A stretch of DNA of 64,000 nucleotides from Streptococcus pseudopneumoniae (GTDB lineage Bacteria > Bacillota > Bacilli > Lactobacillales > Streptococcaceae). The position numbers were made by a program, and so were the translations under genes. Where the stretch lies: assembly GCF_001073085.1 (NCBI RefSeq), contig NZ_JVFV01000013.1, positions 62,001-126,000 of the forward strand. The letters are read 5' to 3'. The stretch's first letter is position 1; every line of letters begins with the position of its first letter. Below are positions 18,081-28,600 of this stretch, piece after piece. The notes under the pieces are model-generated. The model searched no databases and was not told where the DNA came from. It saw only the letters and a program-made list of their open reading frames with translations.

Positions 18081-18110
18081 ACAGCCAAATTTCTCATTGG
18101 CTGTTTTTTT
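18081..18110 (+). terminator. intrinsic terminator of the iron transporter operon
   Basis: ACAGCCAA pairs with TTGGCTGT, followed by eight T. Confidence 0.85.
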
Positions 18111-18173
18111 ATTTATACTCTATCATTCAATTAATTCTTCATAAATAATATAGATGCAAGATAGGGCTTTTTA

Positions 18174-18182
18174 TGGTAGAAT
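18174..18182 (+). promoter_or_regulatory. extended -10 promoter of gpsA-galU
   Basis: TGGTAGAAT lies 33 bp upstream of the gpsA ATG at 18215. A possible upstream reading frame start at 18173 falls inside this promoter and is therefore not used. Confidence 0.6.
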
Positions 18183-18214
18183 ATAGGAAAGTGCTTTCTC
18201 AGAAGGAGGAAAAT

Positions 18215-19231
18215 ATGGACAAACAAACCATCGCTGTTTTAGGGCCTGGTTCTTGGGGTACTGCCTTGTCACAAGTTCTAAATGACAACGGACACCAAGT
18301 GCGTATCTGGGGAAATATTCCTGATCAAATTGATGAAATTAATACACAACATACTAACAAACGCTATTTTAAGGATACTGTATTAGACGAAAAAATTATT
18401 GCCTATCATGATTTGGCAGAAACCTTAAAGGGGGTTGATGCTGTCTTGTTTGTGGTGCCAACCAAGGTGACCAGATTGGTAGCTCAACAAGTGGCTGCTG
18501 TTTTGGATCATAAAGTGGTTGTCATGCATGCTTCAAAAGGCCTCGAGCCAAATAGTCACAAACGCCTTTCAACCATCCTAGAAGAAGAAATCCCTGAAGA
18601 GTTGCGTAGTGAAATTGTGGTTGTATCTGGTCCTAGCCATGCAGAAGAAACGATTGTACGTGACATCACTTTGATTACGGCTGCTTCTAAAGATTTACAG
18701 ACTGCTCAATATGTTCAAAAACTCTTTAGCAACCACTACTTCCGACTTTATACCAATACAGATGTGATCGGAGTGGAAACAGCTGGTGCTCTTAAAAATA
18801 TCATCGCTGTTGGTGCAGGTGCCCTCCATGGACTTGGATTTGGTGATAATGCAAAAGCTGCTATTATCACGCGCGGGCTGGCAGAAATTACCCGTCTGGG
18901 AGTTAAACTTGGAGCAAATCCATTAACATACAGTGGTCTTTCTGGAGTTGGGGATTTAATCGTTACAGGAACTTCTGTCCACTCACGTAACTGGCGTGCT
19001 GGAGATGCTCTTGGGCGTGGCGAAGCCTTGGCAGATATCGAAGCAAATATGGGAATGGTCATTGAAGGTATTTCAACAACCAAAGCTGCTTACGAATTGG
19101 CGCAAGAACTCGGAGTTTATATGCCTATCACCCAAGCCATCTACCAAGTTATTTATGAAAATGTTAATATTAAGGATGCCGTTTCTGAACTCATGAGCAA
19201 TGAGTTCAAGGCAGAGAACGAGTGGTCTTAG
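18215..19231 (+). CDS. gpsA: glycerol-3-phosphate dehydrogenase [NAD(P)+]
   Basis: This 338-aa enzyme reduces dihydroxyacetone phosphate to sn-glycerol 3-phosphate for phospholipid and teichoic-acid synthesis. It has the Rossmann motif [15 protein letters not shown], the ASKGLE segment, and the signature [20 protein letters not shown] containing the catalytic Lys. Start at 18215 is chosen by AGAAGGAGG 8 nt upstream, giving the standard length. galU follows after 21 bp on the same transcript. Confidence 0.96.
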   Translation: MDKQTIAVLGPGSWGTALSQVLNDNGHQVRIWGNIPDQIDEINTQHTNKRYFKDTVLDEKIIAYHDLAETLKGVDAVLFVVPTKVTRLVAQQVAAVLDHKVVVMHASKGLEPNSHKRLSTILEEEIPEELRSEIVVVSGPSHAEETIVRDITLITAASKDLQTAQYVQKLFSNHYFRLYTNTDVIGVETAGALKNIIAVGAGALHGLGFGDNAKAAIITRGLAEITRLGVKLGANPLTYSGLSGVGDLIVTGTSVHSRNWRAGDALGRGEALADIEANMGMVIEGISTTKAAYELAQELGVYMPITQAIYQVIYENVNIKDAVSELMSNEFKAENEWS

Positions 19232-19252
19232 TCACCGTTAGAAAGGAAGCTC

Positions 19253-20152
19253 ATGAAGCAAAAAGTTAGAAAAGCTGTTATCCCTGCAGCAGGGCTTGGA
19301 ACTCGTTTCCTTCCAGCAACAAAAGCCTTGGCTAAAGAAATGTTGCCAATCGTGGATAAACCAACCATCCAGTTCATCGTCGAAGAAGCTCTCAAGTCTG
19401 GAATTGAGGACATTCTTGTGGTAACAGGAAAGTCAAAACGTTCTATCGAAGATCACTTTGACTCAAACTTTGAACTAGAATACAACCTCAAGGAAAAAGG
19501 AAAAACCGACCTTTTGAAACTAGTTGATGAAACAACTGGTATGCGTCTTCACTTCATCCGTCAAACACACCCTCGTGGACTCGGAGATGCCGTCTTACAA
19601 GCCAAAGCTTTCGTCGGAAACGAACCCTTTGTGGTTATGCTTGGAGATGACCTCATGGATATCACTGATGACAAAGCTGTGCCATTGACCAAGCAGCTCA
19701 TGAATGATTATGAGAAGACTCATGCTTCTACTATTGCCGTAATGCCTGTCCCACACGAAGAAGTTTCTTCATACGGTGTTATCGCTCCTCAGGGAGAAGG
19801 AAATGACGGCCTTTACAGTGTTGAAACCTTCGTTGAAAAGCCAGCACCTGAAGACGCACCAAGTGATCTAGCCATCATCGGTCGTTACCTCCTCACACCT
19901 GAGATTTTCGGTATTCTTGAAAATCAAACACCAGGAGCAGGAAATGAAATCCAGCTAACAGACGCTATCGATACCCTCAACAAAACCCAACGAGTATTTG
20001 CTCGTGAGTTTAAAGGTGCACGTTACGATGTCGGAGACAAGTTTGGGTTTATGAAGACTTCCATCGAATACGCCCTTAAACATCCACAAGTCAAAGACCA
20101 CTTGAAGGACTACTTGATTGATCTTGGAAAAGAACTTTCAGGAGAAAAATAA
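19253..20152 (+). CDS. galU: UTP-glucose-1-phosphate uridylyltransferase
   Basis: This 299-aa enzyme makes UDP-glucose, the donor for capsule, glycolipid and teichoic-acid sugars. It shows the N-terminal nucleotide-binding motif [24 protein letters not shown] (near residue 200) and the [12 protein letters not shown]-terminal segment of the GalU family. Length is typical. It forms an operon with gpsA, a common pairing in Mitis-group streptococci, closed by a terminator at 20168. Confidence 0.97.
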   Translation: MKQKVRKAVIPAAGLGTRFLPATKALAKEMLPIVDKPTIQFIVEEALKSGIEDILVVTGKSKRSIEDHFDSNFELEYNLKEKGKTDLLKLVDETTGMRLHFIRQTHPRGLGDAVLQAKAFVGNEPFVVMLGDDLMDITDDKAVPLTKQLMNDYEKTHASTIAVMPVPHEEVSSYGVIAPQGEGNDGLYSVETFVEKPAPEDAPSDLAIIGRYLLTPEIFGILENQTPGAGNEIQLTDAIDTLNKTQRVFAREFKGARYDVGDKFGFMKTSIEYALKHPQVKDHLKDYLIDLGKELSGEK

Positions 20153-20167
20153 ACAATTTGTCAAACA

Positions 20168-20196
20168 GTCAGATTTAACTTAAATCTGGCTTTTTT
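20168..20196 (+). terminator. intrinsic terminator after galU
   Basis: CAGATTT pairs with AAATCTG, followed by GCTTTTTT. Confidence 0.8.
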
Positions 20197-20271
20197 GATG
20201 TCTAAATTTCGAACTCCAATCCCTATCCAAAGCCCTGTTTTAAGCCTAATTTCTTGTAAGAGATGCTTTTA

Positions 20272-20280
20272 TGGTATAAT
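20272..20280 (+). promoter_or_regulatory. extended -10 promoter of the class A PBP gene
   Basis: TGGTATAAT lies 20 bp before the ATG. TTGTAA at 20254 is a possible -35 with a short 15-bp spacer. Confidence 0.65.
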
Positions 20281-20300
20281 AATAAAGAGTGAGGAATTCT

Positions 20301-22799
20301 ATGAACAAACATGTAACAAGAATCAAACAAAAAGGACTGGCCTTACTTGGGTCTCTACAATTAACGATTTCTAAAATGAATACAAAGAAAAAGAGTGGGA
20401 AAAACTCCAAGAAGAAAAAGCAAACGCAAACACCATTCGATATCTGGACTTTATTTGCAAAAATTTTACTTGGAATAAAGGCAACTTTTAACACACTTTT
20501 CTTCCTAGCTTTTATTGGCGGTCTCCTTGGAACAGGGGTTGCCTTGGGGTATGCTGTTTCTCTCTTTGATCAGGTTAGTGTCCCTCAAACAGAAGATTTG
20601 ATCAAGCAGGTCAATAATATTTCATCCATCTCTGAAATCCGCTATGCAGATGGTTCCATGATTAGCGCTATCGAAAGCGATCTACTTCGCACATCTGTAT
20701 CATCAGATGCCATTTCAGATAACCTCAAGCAAGCTATCGTTGCAACCGAGGATGAACACTTTGCAGAGCACAACGGTGTCGTTCCTAAAGCTGTCATTCG
20801 TGCCAGTCTAGGAAAATTCATCGGACTTGGTTCTTCCAGTGGGGGATCTACCCTAACACAACAGCTCATCAAACAACAAGTAGTTGGTGATGCTCCTACG
20901 CTTGCCCGTAAAGCCAGTGAAATCGTTGATGCCTTGGCCTTAGAAAGAGCTATGAGCAAGGACGAAATCCTAACCACCTATCTCAACGTTGCACCTTTTG
21001 GGCGTAATAACAAGGGACAAAATATCGCAGGGGCTCAACAGGCTGCCAAAGGGATTTTTGGAGTGGATGCAAGCAAACTAACCATCCCTCAAGCGGCTTT
21101 CCTAGCAGGTTTACCACAAAGCCCTATTTCCTACTCACCTTACGAGTCTACTGGTGAGATGAAGAGCGATGAAGATATTGAACTCGGTATTAAGCGCTCA
21201 AAAGATGTTCTCTACAATATGTATCGAACAGGAGTCCTCAGCCAGGAAGACTATGAAACCTACAAGGCTTATGACATTAAGCAAGACTTCTTGCCAGCAG
21301 AAAATGCTAGCGTTACCTCTAAAGGCTTCCTCTACTTCACTGCGCTCGATGAGGCTACCAAGATTATGTATGATTATCTGGTGCAAAAGGACAATGTTTC
21401 TGACCAAGAACTACAGAACGAATCGATCCGAAAATCTTATCAAGAATTGGCCGAAAAAGAAATCCAAAACGGTGGTTACCGTATTACAACTACCATCGAT
21501 AAAACGATTCATACTGCTATGCAAAATGCCGTAACAAACTACGGATACCTTCTAAATGATAGCTCGGGTCAACCTGAAGTTGGGAATGTCTTGATGGACA
21601 ATCAAACTGGGGCGATTTTAGGGTTTGTAGGTGGACGAGATTATCAGACCAACCAAAACAATCATGCCTTTGATACCAAGCGTTCCCCTGCTTCTACTAC
21701 CAAACCACTCTTGGCCTATGGTATCGCTATTGACCAAGGGCTCATGGGAAGTGCTAGTATCCTCTCTAACTATCCAACAAACTTCTCTAACGGAACTCCG
21801 ATCATGCATGTCAACAGTCCTGGAACAGCCATGATAGACCTTAAAGAAGCTCTCAACTATTCTTGGAACATCCCAGCCTACTGGACCTACCGAATGCTCC
21901 GTGAAAAAGGGGTTGACGTCCGTTCTTACATGGAAAAAATGGGCTATGAAATCCCAGAATATGGCATTGAAAGTCTTCCAATGGGAGGAGGAATTGAAGT
22001 TACTGTAGCCCAACATACCAATGGCTACCAAACGCTAGCTAACAATGGTACCTATCATAAGAAATACATGATCTCAAAAATTGAGAAAACGAGCGGTGAG
22101 GTTCTCTATGAACATCAGGCTAAACCCATCCAAGTTTACTCTAAAGCTACTGCAACCATTATGCAGAGTTTGCTAAGAGATGTGCTTTCATCTCGAGTTA
22201 CTACAAGCTTCCAAACGGATCTGACTTCCATCAATTCCAGTTTAGCAGGTGCTGACTGGATCGGAAAAACTGGTACAAGCAATGAAGAAGGAGATATGTG
22301 GCTAATGGTCTCTACTCCAAGATTAACTCTGGGAGGCTGGGTTGGACATGACGATAACAGTTCTCTAGCCCAGGGAGCTTACTACCGCAATGCAAAATAT
22401 ATGGCTCATCTGGTAAATGCCATTCAACAAGCATCCCCTTCTGCTTGGGGTTCAGAACGTTTCAAACTCGATTCAAGTGTCACTTCATCACAAGTCCTCA
22501 AATCAACTGGTCAAAAGCCAGGAAAGGTGACTATTAATGGAAAAGAAATTAATCTGAGCGGAGAAACGGTGACTAGCTACTGGGCAAACCAAGCTGGTGC
22601 TCCAACTACTAGCTACAAATTTGCTATTGGTGGAAGCGATTCTGACTACCAAAATGCTTGGAACACCATTTTAGGAAGTCTGCCTAAAGCATCTTCTTCC
22701 TCATCAAACAATAACAATCGTAATAATACTTCTAATAGTAACGGGAACAATAATAGTAGCTCTAGTTCCAATAACAGAAGTAGCAATCAGAGGCGCTAA
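20301..22799 (+). CDS. pbp1b: bifunctional class A penicillin-binding protein, PBP1b type
   Basis: This 832-aa enzyme both polymerises and cross-links peptidoglycan at the outer face of the membrane. A basic cytoplasmic N-terminus (about 1-60) is followed by one membrane helix (about 72-95) and a GT51 glycosyltransferase domain ([22 protein letters not shown]). The transpeptidase domain has SPASTTKP (SxxK), SWN (SxN) and KTGTS (KTG). The tail is an extreme low-complexity run of Ser and Asn. Start at ATG 20301 has GTGAGG upstream and a TGGTATAAT promoter. The GTG at 20289 is not used. A terminator follows. Confidence 0.93.
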   Translation: MNKHVTRIKQKGLALLGSLQLTISKMNTKKKSGKNSKKKKQTQTPFDIWTLFAKILLGIKATFNTLFFLAFIGGLLGTGVALGYAVSLFDQVSVPQTEDLIKQVNNISSISEIRYADGSMISAIESDLLRTSVSSDAISDNLKQAIVATEDEHFAEHNGVVPKAVIRASLGKFIGLGSSSGGSTLTQQLIKQQVVGDAPTLARKASEIVDALALERAMSKDEILTTYLNVAPFGRNNKGQNIAGAQQAAKGIFGVDASKLTIPQAAFLAGLPQSPISYSPYESTGEMKSDEDIELGIKRSKDVLYNMYRTGVLSQEDYETYKAYDIKQDFLPAENASVTSKGFLYFTALDEATKIMYDYLVQKDNVSDQELQNESIRKSYQELAEKEIQNGGYRITTTIDKTIHTAMQNAVTNYGYLLNDSSGQPEVGNVLMDNQTGAILGFVGGRDYQTNQNNHAFDTKRSPASTTKPLLAYGIAIDQGLMGSASILSNYPTNFSNGTPIMHVNSPGTAMIDLKEALNYSWNIPAYWTYRMLREKGVDVRSYMEKMGYEIPEYGIESLPMGGGIEVTVAQHTNGYQTLANNGTYHKKYMISKIEKTSGEVLYEHQAKPIQVYSKATATIMQSLLRDVLSSRVTTSFQTDLTSINSSLAGADWIGKTGTSNEEGDMWLMVSTPRLTLGGWVGHDDNSSLAQGAYYRNAKYMAHLVNAIQQASPSAWGSERFKLDSSVTSSQVLKSTGQKPGKVTINGKEINLSGETVTSYWANQAGAPTTSYKFAIGGSDSDYQNAWNTILGSLPKASSSSSNNNNRNNTSNSNGNNNSSSSSNNRSSNQRR

Positions 22800-22818
22800 C
22801 TAAACAGCACAATCATTA

Positions 22819-22870
22819 AGAGTGGGAAAAAAATTTCTGAAAGAAATGATTTTTCTTCACTCTCTTTTTT
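22819..22870 (+). terminator. intrinsic terminator after the PBP gene
   Basis: AGAGTG...CACTCT with an inner AAATTTCT/AGAAAT-type stem, then TTTTTT. An upstream extension of the EamA reading frame crosses this hairpin, an argument against that longer start. Confidence 0.75.
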
Positions 22871-22884
22871 CTTTCTTCCTTTCA

Positions 22885-22893
22885 TGGTACAAT
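22885..22893 (+). promoter_or_regulatory. extended -10 of a probably leaderless EamA transporter gene
   Basis: TGGTACAAT ends 6 nt before the ATG at 22900 and no SD sequence precedes that ATG. The expected start of transcription coincides with the start codon. Confidence 0.6.
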
Positions 22894-22899
22894 AGCAAC

Positions 22900-23832
22900 A
22901 TGAATAACTATCAAAAGAATATTTTTAAGGGAACCATTTATTCTCTCCTATCTGGCTTGATCTGGGGGATCTGCGGAATTTTAGGAGAGTACTTTTTTTC
23001 ACATTATCAAGTATCTTCAGGGTGGATTACTTCTATGCGTCTACTCGTCGCTGGTAGTTTCGTAATCGTCTTATCTAGTATAAAACTCCGGTCCCAGCTC
23101 TTCGAAATCTGGAAAAATCGAAACAACTACCTTCCTTTCCTTGCCTATGCTATCTTAGGGATCTTCTCCGTACAATTTTTCTTTTATCTCTGTGTGGAGT
23201 ACTCCAACGCTACAACTGCAACCATCCTCCAATTTATCAGTCCTGTCTTCATTCTTATCTACAACCGTATTATCTACAAGAAAAAAGCTTCTAAAAAAGC
23301 GATCTTCTATGTTCTGACTGCTATGCTTGGAGTCTTTTTGATGGCTACCAAAGGCGATTTGTCTAAGCTATCCATCACTCCTCTTGCTTTACTGACTGGA
23401 CTTCTCAGTGCCCTAGGCGTCATGTTCAATGTCATCTTACCCCAACGCTTTGCTAAAAAATACGGTTTTGTGCCAACTGTTGGCTGGGGAATGATTATCG
23501 CTGGACTTTTTAGTAATTTTCTCTACCCCGTTTATAAGATTAGCTTCCAGGTTGATGCCATCAGTATCTGTATTTGTTTGACCATTGCCTTTTTGGGAAC
23601 GGCTTTTGCCTTTTTCCTATCGATGAAGGCTGTCTCTCTCGTTTCCCCATTGGTGGTGTCGGTCGTCAGTGCAAGCGAACCTTTATCATCTGCTATTCTA
23701 AGCGTTCTCTTTCTAGGTTTAGTCTTGGATGGGTATCTGCTACTGGCTATGATTTTGATTATCATTCCAATGATCTTTCTATCCATTGAAGAATCAAAAA
23801 ACAAACTGAAAGAATCCTCTTTTAACACTTAA
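22900..23832 (+). CDS. EamA/DMT-family transporter
   Basis: This 310-aa membrane protein has about ten hydrophobic segments in two EamA repeats, starting YSLLSGLIWGICGILGEYFF and ending in LVSPLVVSVVSASEPLSSAI, typical of drug/metabolite exporters. The substrate is unknown. The ATG at 22900 gives a standard length and sits right after an extended -10 without an SD, so the message may be leaderless. The longer frame from GTG 22822 starts inside the PBP terminator and lacks an RBS. It is monocistronic with a terminator at 23833. Confidence 0.8.
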   Translation: MNNYQKNIFKGTIYSLLSGLIWGICGILGEYFFSHYQVSSGWITSMRLLVAGSFVIVLSSIKLRSQLFEIWKNRNNYLPFLAYAILGIFSVQFFFYLCVEYSNATTATILQFISPVFILIYNRIIYKKKASKKAIFYVLTAMLGVFLMATKGDLSKLSITPLALLTGLLSALGVMFNVILPQRFAKKYGFVPTVGWGMIIAGLFSNFLYPVYKISFQVDAISICICLTIAFLGTAFAFFLSMKAVSLVSPLVVSVVSASEPLSSAILSVLFLGLVLDGYLLLAMILIIIPMIFLSIEESKNKLKESSFNT

Positions 23833-23856
23833 GGCTTCAAAATTGAAGCCTTTTTT
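23833..23856 (+). terminator. intrinsic terminator after the EamA gene
   Basis: GGCTTCAA pairs with TTGAAGCC, followed by six T. Confidence 0.85.
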
Positions 23857-23864
23857 GGTAGAAT
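23856..23864 (+). promoter_or_regulatory. extended -10 promoter of the dapH operon
   Basis: TGGTAGAAT abuts the preceding terminator, 31 bp before the dapH ATG. Confidence 0.65.
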
Positions 23865-23895
23865 AGTAAGCATTACAAAGAGTGAGGAGACACCT

Positions 23896-24594
23896 ATGAC
23901 TGCTACAAAAATGAATGCACAAGAAATTATCCAATTTATCGCAAATGCTGAGAAAAAGACAAGTGTAAAAGTGACCTTTGAGGGGCAACTTGCTGGAGCT
24001 ATCCCTGCTTCTGTTATAAAGCTCGGAAATGTTCTCTTTGGAGACTGGAAAGATATCGCTCCACTTCTTGATGGACTAACAGAAAACAAGGACTATGTTG
24101 TTGAACAAGATGCTCGTAACTCAGCTGTACCTCTCCTTGATAAACGTGATATCAATGCTCGTATCGAGCCAGGTGCTATCATCCGTGACCAGGTTGAGAT
24201 TGGTGACAATGCTGTTATCATGATGGGAGCTGTTATCAACATCGGTGCTGAAATCGGTGCTGGCACTATGATTGATATGGGAGCTATTCTGGGCGGACGC
24301 GCTATTGTCGGTAAAAATAGCCACGTTGGTGCAGGTGCTGTTCTTGCAGGCGTTATCGAGCCAGCTAGTGCTGAACCTGTCCGTGTCGGTGACAATGTTC
24401 TCATCGGTGCTAACGCTGTAGTTATCGAAGGTGTTCAAATCGGTAGCGGTTCTGTTGTTGCAGCAGGAGCCATCGTCACTCAAGATGTTCCAGAAAATGT
24501 TGTGGTAGCTGGTGTCCCAGCTCGTGTTATCAAAGAAATCGATAGCCAAACCCAACAAAAAACAGCGCTAGAGGATGCGCTTCGCACCTTGTAA
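23896..24594 (+). CDS. dapH: tetrahydrodipicolinate N-acetyltransferase
   Basis: This 232-aa enzyme acetylates tetrahydrodipicolinate in the acetylase branch of lysine/diaminopimelate synthesis, as used by streptococci for lysine. The C-terminal two-thirds is a left-handed beta-helix of hexapeptide repeats ([40 protein letters not shown]), and the short N-terminal domain (about 1-75) is the DapH_N type. The next gene, dapL, acts two steps later on the acetylated intermediate. RBS GAGGAG. Confidence 0.95.
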   Translation: MTATKMNAQEIIQFIANAEKKTSVKVTFEGQLAGAIPASVIKLGNVLFGDWKDIAPLLDGLTENKDYVVEQDARNSAVPLLDKRDINARIEPGAIIRDQVEIGDNAVIMMGAVINIGAEIGAGTMIDMGAILGGRAIVGKNSHVGAGAVLAGVIEPASAEPVRVGDNVLIGANAVVIEGVQIGSGSVVAAGAIVTQDVPENVVVAGVPARVIKEIDSQTQQKTALEDALRTL

Positions 24595-24655
24595 TGAGTA
24601 ACAGAGGCGGAAATATTTCCAGCCTCTTTATCGTATTAATAGAAGGAAATTAGAT

Positions 24656-25786
24656 ATGTTAGATTTAATTCAAACTCGACGCGATCTTCACCAAATTCCG
24701 GAGATTGGTTTAGAAGAATTCAAGACTCACGCTTATTTACTCAATGTTATTGAGAAATTAACAGCTAGTAAGGATTTTGTTCAGATTCGTACTTGGCGAA
24801 CAGGTATTTTAGTTTACTTGCAGGGAAGTCAGCCAGAACGTACCATTGGTTGGCGGACAGACATTGATGGCCTCCCAATCGTTGAACAAACAGGCCTTCC
24901 TTTTGCCTCTCAACATCCAGACCGCATGCATGCTTGTGGGCATGATTTTCACATGACTATTGCACTTGGAAGTCTCGAACGTGCTTTAGAAAAACAACCA
25001 AAAAACAACCTCCTCTTTCTCTTTCAACCTGCGGAAGAAAATGAGGCAGGCGGTATGCTCATGTATGAAGATGATGCTTTTGGCGACTGGTTGCCTGACC
25101 AATTCTATGGACTTCATGTTCGCCCCGACTTAAAAGTTGGACAGATTGCGACCAATACCCATACACTCTTTGCTGGAACTTGCGAAGTCAAGATTCGCTT
25201 CAAGGGTAAAGGTGGTCACGCTGCCTTTCCACATGAAGCCAACGATGCTCTGGTTGCAGCTAGCTATTTTGTGACCCAAGTCCAGTCAGTTGTCAGCCGT
25301 AATGTCGACCCTATCGAGGGAGCTGTCGTCACTTTCGGTGTTTTTCAAGCTGGTACAACCAATAATGTCATCGCTGATACAGCCTTCTTACATGGAACCA
25401 TTCGAGCTCTCACACACAGCATGAGCCTCTTGGTTCAAAAACGTGTCAAAGCTATCGCTGAAGGGGTCGCAGCTGCTTTTGATATGGAAGTGGAAGTTGA
25501 ACTCAAACAGGGAGGATATTTACCAGTCGAAAACAATCCTGAATTAGCTCGGGAATTGATGACCTTCTTTGATGAAAAAGAGGGGATTGAACTTATTGAT
25601 ATTGAACCTGCTATGACAGGGGAAGACTTTGGTTATCTGCTTTCCAAGGTTCCTGGTGTCATGTTCTGGCTGGGCATTGACAGTCCCTATGCTCTTCACC
25701 ATCCAAAGATGAGTCCTAAGGAAGAAGCTCTGGCAATTGGAGTTGAGGCTGTATCAAGCTTTTTAGCCAAGAAAGCTGCGGAGTAG
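24656..25786 (+). CDS. dapL: N-acetyl-diaminopimelate deacetylase
   Basis: This 376-aa M20D-family metallopeptidase removes the acetyl group from N-acetyl-LL-diaminopimelate. Metal ligands are visible in [10 protein letters not shown] (Cys and His), the PAEENEAGG Glu pair, and LHV(R) of the bridging region. The dimerisation domain has [16 protein letters not shown]. The C-terminal [14 protein letters not shown] segment closes the active site. Such proteins are often mislabelled hippurate hydrolase. Linkage to dapH supports the lysine pathway role. It lies 61 bp after dapH and 3 bp before fthC. Confidence 0.9.
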   Translation: MLDLIQTRRDLHQIPEIGLEEFKTHAYLLNVIEKLTASKDFVQIRTWRTGILVYLQGSQPERTIGWRTDIDGLPIVEQTGLPFASQHPDRMHACGHDFHMTIALGSLERALEKQPKNNLLFLFQPAEENEAGGMLMYEDDAFGDWLPDQFYGLHVRPDLKVGQIATNTHTLFAGTCEVKIRFKGKGGHAAFPHEANDALVAASYFVTQVQSVVSRNVDPIEGAVVTFGVFQAGTTNNVIADTAFLHGTIRALTHSMSLLVQKRVKAIAEGVAAAFDMEVEVELKQGGYLPVENNPELARELMTFFDEKEGIELIDIEPAMTGEDFGYLLSKVPGVMFWLGIDSPYALHHPKMSPKEEALAIGVEAVSSFLAKKAAE

Positions 25787-25789
25787 ACT

Positions 25790-26329
25790 ATGAAAAAAGC
25801 CATACGCAAGCAGGTCTTGCAAGAACTCAAATCTATATCCAAAGAAGAAAAGGAAGTCATGGACGCTTGGTTGACTGAGCAACTCCTTCAACATCCTTTT
25901 TACAATGAAGCACAAACAATCGCTACTTATCTATCTTTTCCCCATGAATTTCAGACTCTTACATTCATCGAACAGGCTCAAAAAGATGGAAAGACTATTC
26001 TCATTCCAAAAACTTATCCTCATGGGAAAATGGACTTTGTTCTATATGAACCAGAGAAACTCGAAAGAAATTCTTTTGGACTTCTTGAACCACAGGGAGA
26101 GGCTATTATACTTGAACCCTCTCAGATTGACCTGATTCATGTTCCTGGTTTGGCTTTCAATACTTCTGGTTATCGAATTGGCTACGGTGGTGGCTATTAC
26201 GATCGCTACTTGGAGCATTTTACTGGCCACACCATTAGTACACTCTATCCTTGTCAGATTCAGGATTTCCATCCTGATCCACACGATATTCCCGTTGAGG
26301 AGGTACTTATCTATGAAAGAGATTTTTGA
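25790..26329 (+). CDS. 5-formyltetrahydrofolate cyclo-ligase
   Basis: This 179-aa enzyme converts 5-formyl-THF to 5,10-methenyl-THF with ATP, returning folate to the one-carbon pool. Family motifs are IATYLSFPHEFQT, PKTYPHGKMDFVLY, GLLEPQ, and the C-terminal ATP-binding GYRIGYGGGYYDRYL. The length is normal. Start is 3 bp after dapL, and it overlaps the rhomboid gene by 17 bp, so these four genes appear to be one operon. Confidence 0.92.
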   Translation: MKKAIRKQVLQELKSISKEEKEVMDAWLTEQLLQHPFYNEAQTIATYLSFPHEFQTLTFIEQAQKDGKTILIPKTYPHGKMDFVLYEPEKLERNSFGLLEPQGEAIILEPSQIDLIHVPGLAFNTSGYRIGYGGGYYDRYLEHFTGHTISTLYPCQIQDFHPDPHDIPVEEVLIYERDF

Positions 26330-26987
26330 TCGTCGTTACCCTGTTACGAGCTTCTTTCTCCTTGTAACAACCCTGGTTTTTATACTCATGTTTTTAACTA
26401 GTGGTTTCAACTACACAAGCGCAGCTACCTTGTATAAATTCGGAGCTGTGTATCCCCCAGCAATCAAGGCCATGCCTGAACAAATCTGGCGCATATTCTC
26501 AGCAACCTTTGTTCACATTGGCTTGGAGCACTTTTTAGTCAATATGCTGTCCCTCTACTTTTTGGGACGTCAGATGGAGCAGATCTTTGGCTCCAAACAG
26601 TTTTTCTTTATCTACCTTCTATCAGGTATGATGGGAAATCTTTTTGTCCTCGTTTTTAGTCCCAATGCCATTACTGCTGGTGCTTCAACTGCCCTCTATG
26701 GGATGTTCGCTTCTATTGTCGTTCTTCGGTATGCTTCACGCAATCCCTATCTCCAACAGCTAGGTCAATCCTACCTTTCCCTCTTGGTCATCAACCTAGT
26801 AGGTAGCGTTTTAATGCCAGGAATCAGCCTTGCTGGACACGTAGGTGGAGCTGTCGGTGGCGCATTACTAGCTATCGTCTTCCCAGTTCGAGGAGAACGA
26901 AAGATTTACAGTCCAGGCCAACGTGGCCTAGCAACCCTAGTCTTTATTGCTTTGTCAGCCTTGATGCTTCTTGTCGGACTATTATAA
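26313..26987 (+). CDS. rhomboid-family intramembrane serine protease
   Basis: This 224-aa membrane protein has about seven hydrophobic segments and the rhomboid active site: Ser in GASTALYG (GxSx motif) and His in HVGGAVGG of a later helix, with HIGLEHFLVNML in the L1 region. Rhomboids cleave membrane proteins within the bilayer. The target here is unknown. I chose ATG 26313 because GAGGAGG lies 9 nt upstream, within the fthC 3' end. A longer frame from 26139 lies entirely inside fthC. Confidence 0.9.
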   Translation: MKEIFDRRYPVTSFFLLVTTLVFILMFLTSGFNYTSAATLYKFGAVYPPAIKAMPEQIWRIFSATFVHIGLEHFLVNMLSLYFLGRQMEQIFGSKQFFFIYLLSGMMGNLFVLVFSPNAITAGASTALYGMFASIVVLRYASRNPYLQQLGQSYLSLLVINLVGSVLMPGISLAGHVGGAVGGALLAIVFPVRGERKIYSPGQRGLATLVFIALSALMLLVGLL

Positions 26988-26995
26988 AACAAGAA

Positions 26996-27039
26996 AAACC
27001 ATTGGAAGCTCTCTCAGAGAGCTTTATTTCCAATGGTTT
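26996..27039. terminator. bidirectional terminator between the rhomboid and GH1 genes
   Basis: AAACCATTGGAA pairs with TTCCAATGGTTT around an inner AGCTCTCTCAGAGAGCT hairpin. It serves the convergent rhomboid (+) and glycosidase (-) genes. Confidence 0.8.
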
Positions 27040-27063
27040 ATTTGAATCTATTTGAAAAGTAGC

Positions 27064-28443
27064 TTAAAATCCATTATTGTCGCTGAGTTCTTTGAACCAG
27101 TGGCCTGATTTTTTCAGGCGACGTTCTTGTGTTTCCAAGTCAAGTTCAACCAAACCATAGCGGTTTTTATAGCTATTGAGCCATGACCAACAATCGATAA
27201 AGGTCCAAATCAAGTAACCTTTACAGTTGGCGCCGTCTTCAATAGCACGATGAAGCTCACGAAGATGACCTTTGACAAAGTCGATACGATAATCATCCTG
27301 AATCATGCCATTTTCACGGAATTTATCTTCACCTTCAACGCCCATTCCATTCTCTGTCAGCATCCACTCAATATTACCGTAGTTTTCCTTGATGTTTTGG
27401 GCAATGTCATAAATCCCTTGCTCGTAGATTTCCCAACCGCGGTGTGGATTGATCTTACGACCTGGCATGACGTAAGGTTCATAGAAATGCTCAGGCAAGA
27501 GTGGGCTGTCAGGATGCTTAGCAAAACGCGGCGCCATGACACGCAAAGGCTGATAATAGTTGACTCCTAGGAAGTCAACGGTGTTCTCACGAATGAGTTT
27601 CAACTCTTCGGCTGTGTATTCTGGTAACAAGTCATGCTCAGACAAAATTTCCACTAACTCTTCTGGATAAGCTCCTAAAACAGACGGATCTAGGAAAGAT
27701 TGTGCCTGGAAAAGGTCAGCAATACGAGCAGCCTTCACGTCGGCAGGGTGCTGGCTACGTGGATAGGCTGGGGTCAAGTTGAGGACAATCCCAATCTTAG
27801 AGTCTGGTAAGATTTCATGACAAGCCTTAACTGCAAGAGTGCTGGCTAGCTGGGTATGATAGGCAACCCTAACTGCCGCTTTGGCATCCACCTTGTGAGG
27901 ATAATGGGCATCATAGAAATAGCCAAACTCTACAGGAACGATAGGTTCATTGAAGGTAATCCATTGGTCCACAAGGTCGCCATAGGTTTCAAAACAGAAA
28001 CGAGCATAGTCTTCATAGGCCTTAATAGTTGCCTTATTTTCCCAGCCATCGCCATCTTCTTGAAGGGCGAAAGGCAGGTCAAAGTGATAGAGATTGACTA
28101 AGAGGCGAATACCCTTGGCCTTGATGGCTTCAAATACCTGGCGGTAGAAAGCCACACCTTGAGGGTTGACTTCCCCACGGCCCTGTGGGAAAATACGAGA
28201 CCACTGGATAGAAGTTCGAAAGGCTGTGTGGCCAGTTTCTAACAAAAGTTCGATATCCTTTTCCCAGTTTTCATAGAAGGTCGACGTTTTGTCTGGTCCA
28301 ATACCATTGTAGTAACGATTTGGTTCTACTTGATACCAATAATCCCAGAGATTATCTCCCTTGCCATCACCAGGCACTCGTCCTTCTGTCTGCGGCCCAG
28401 AAGTTGAGGAACCCCAGACAAAATCCTTTGGAAATTTTAGCAT
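27064..28443 (-). CDS. glycoside hydrolase family 1, probable 6-phospho-beta-glucosidase
   Basis: This 459-aa GH1 enzyme has the acid/base Glu in ITFNEP (near residue 165) and the nucleophile in LTENGM (near 365). The C-terminal segment SWLNSYKNRYG has the Ser/Lys/Tyr arrangement that binds the 6-phosphate in phospho-glucosidases, favouring phosphorylated beta-glucosides over free ones. No PTS genes are adjacent, so the sugar source is not given by context. It is transcribed alone, and a RUP-like repeat lies in its upstream region. Confidence 0.8.
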   Translation of the reverse strand: MLKFPKDFVWGSSTSGPQTEGRVPGDGKGDNLWDYWYQVEPNRYYNGIGPDKTSTFYENWEKDIELLLETGHTAFRTSIQWSRIFPQGRGEVNPQGVAFYRQVFEAIKAKGIRLLVNLYHFDLPFALQEDGDGWENKATIKAYEDYARFCFETYGDLVDQWITFNEPIVPVEFGYFYDAHYPHKVDAKAAVRVAYHTQLASTLAVKACHEILPDSKIGIVLNLTPAYPRSQHPADVKAARIADLFQAQSFLDPSVLGAYPEELVEILSEHDLLPEYTAEELKLIRENTVDFLGVNYYQPLRVMAPRFAKHPDSPLLPEHFYEPYVMPGRKINPHRGWEIYEQGIYDIAQNIKENYGNIEWMLTENGMGVEGEDKFRENGMIQDDYRIDFVKGHLRELHRAIEDGANCKGYLIWTFIDCWSWLNSYKNRYGLVELDLETQERRLKKSGHWFKELSDNNGF

Positions 28444-28475
28444 AGTACTACCTCTTTTTACGCTTTTAATGTTTA

Positions 28476-28578
28476 TACTCTTCGAAAATCAAATTCAAAC
28501 CGCGTCAACGTCGCCTTGCCGTACTCAAGTACAGCCTGCGGCTAGTTTCCTAGTTTGCTCTTTGATTTTCATTGAGTC
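28476..28578. repeat. RUP-like small repeat (BOX A-C related)
   Basis: The 103-bp element starts TACTCTTCGAAAATC and ends GATTTTCATTGAGT, with the core GCCTTGCCGTACTCAAGTAC and CCTGCGGCTAG typical of pneumococcal RUP. The same ends and parts of the core also occur in BOX elements lacking boxB, so the two classes are hard to separate here. It lies in the leader of the GH1 gene. Confidence 0.8.
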
Positions 28579-28590
28579 TTACTTTCTCTC

Positions 28591-28596
28591 ATTATA
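28591..28596 (-). promoter_or_regulatory. possible -10 of the GH1 gene upstream of the RUP
   Basis: A minus-strand TATAAT just beyond the proS terminator would give a leader of about 140 nt that includes the RUP. The -35 is weak. Confidence 0.35.
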
Positions 28597-28600
28597 CAGA

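Noticed and set aside
22822..22899. Longer N-terminus for the EamA transporter from GTG 22822
   Set aside because: This stretch is the intrinsic terminator of the PBP gene and has no RBS. The ATG at 22900 follows an extended -10.
26139..26312. Upstream extension of the rhomboid gene
   Set aside because: It overlaps the fthC gene in another frame. ATG 26313 has GAGGAGG in front.
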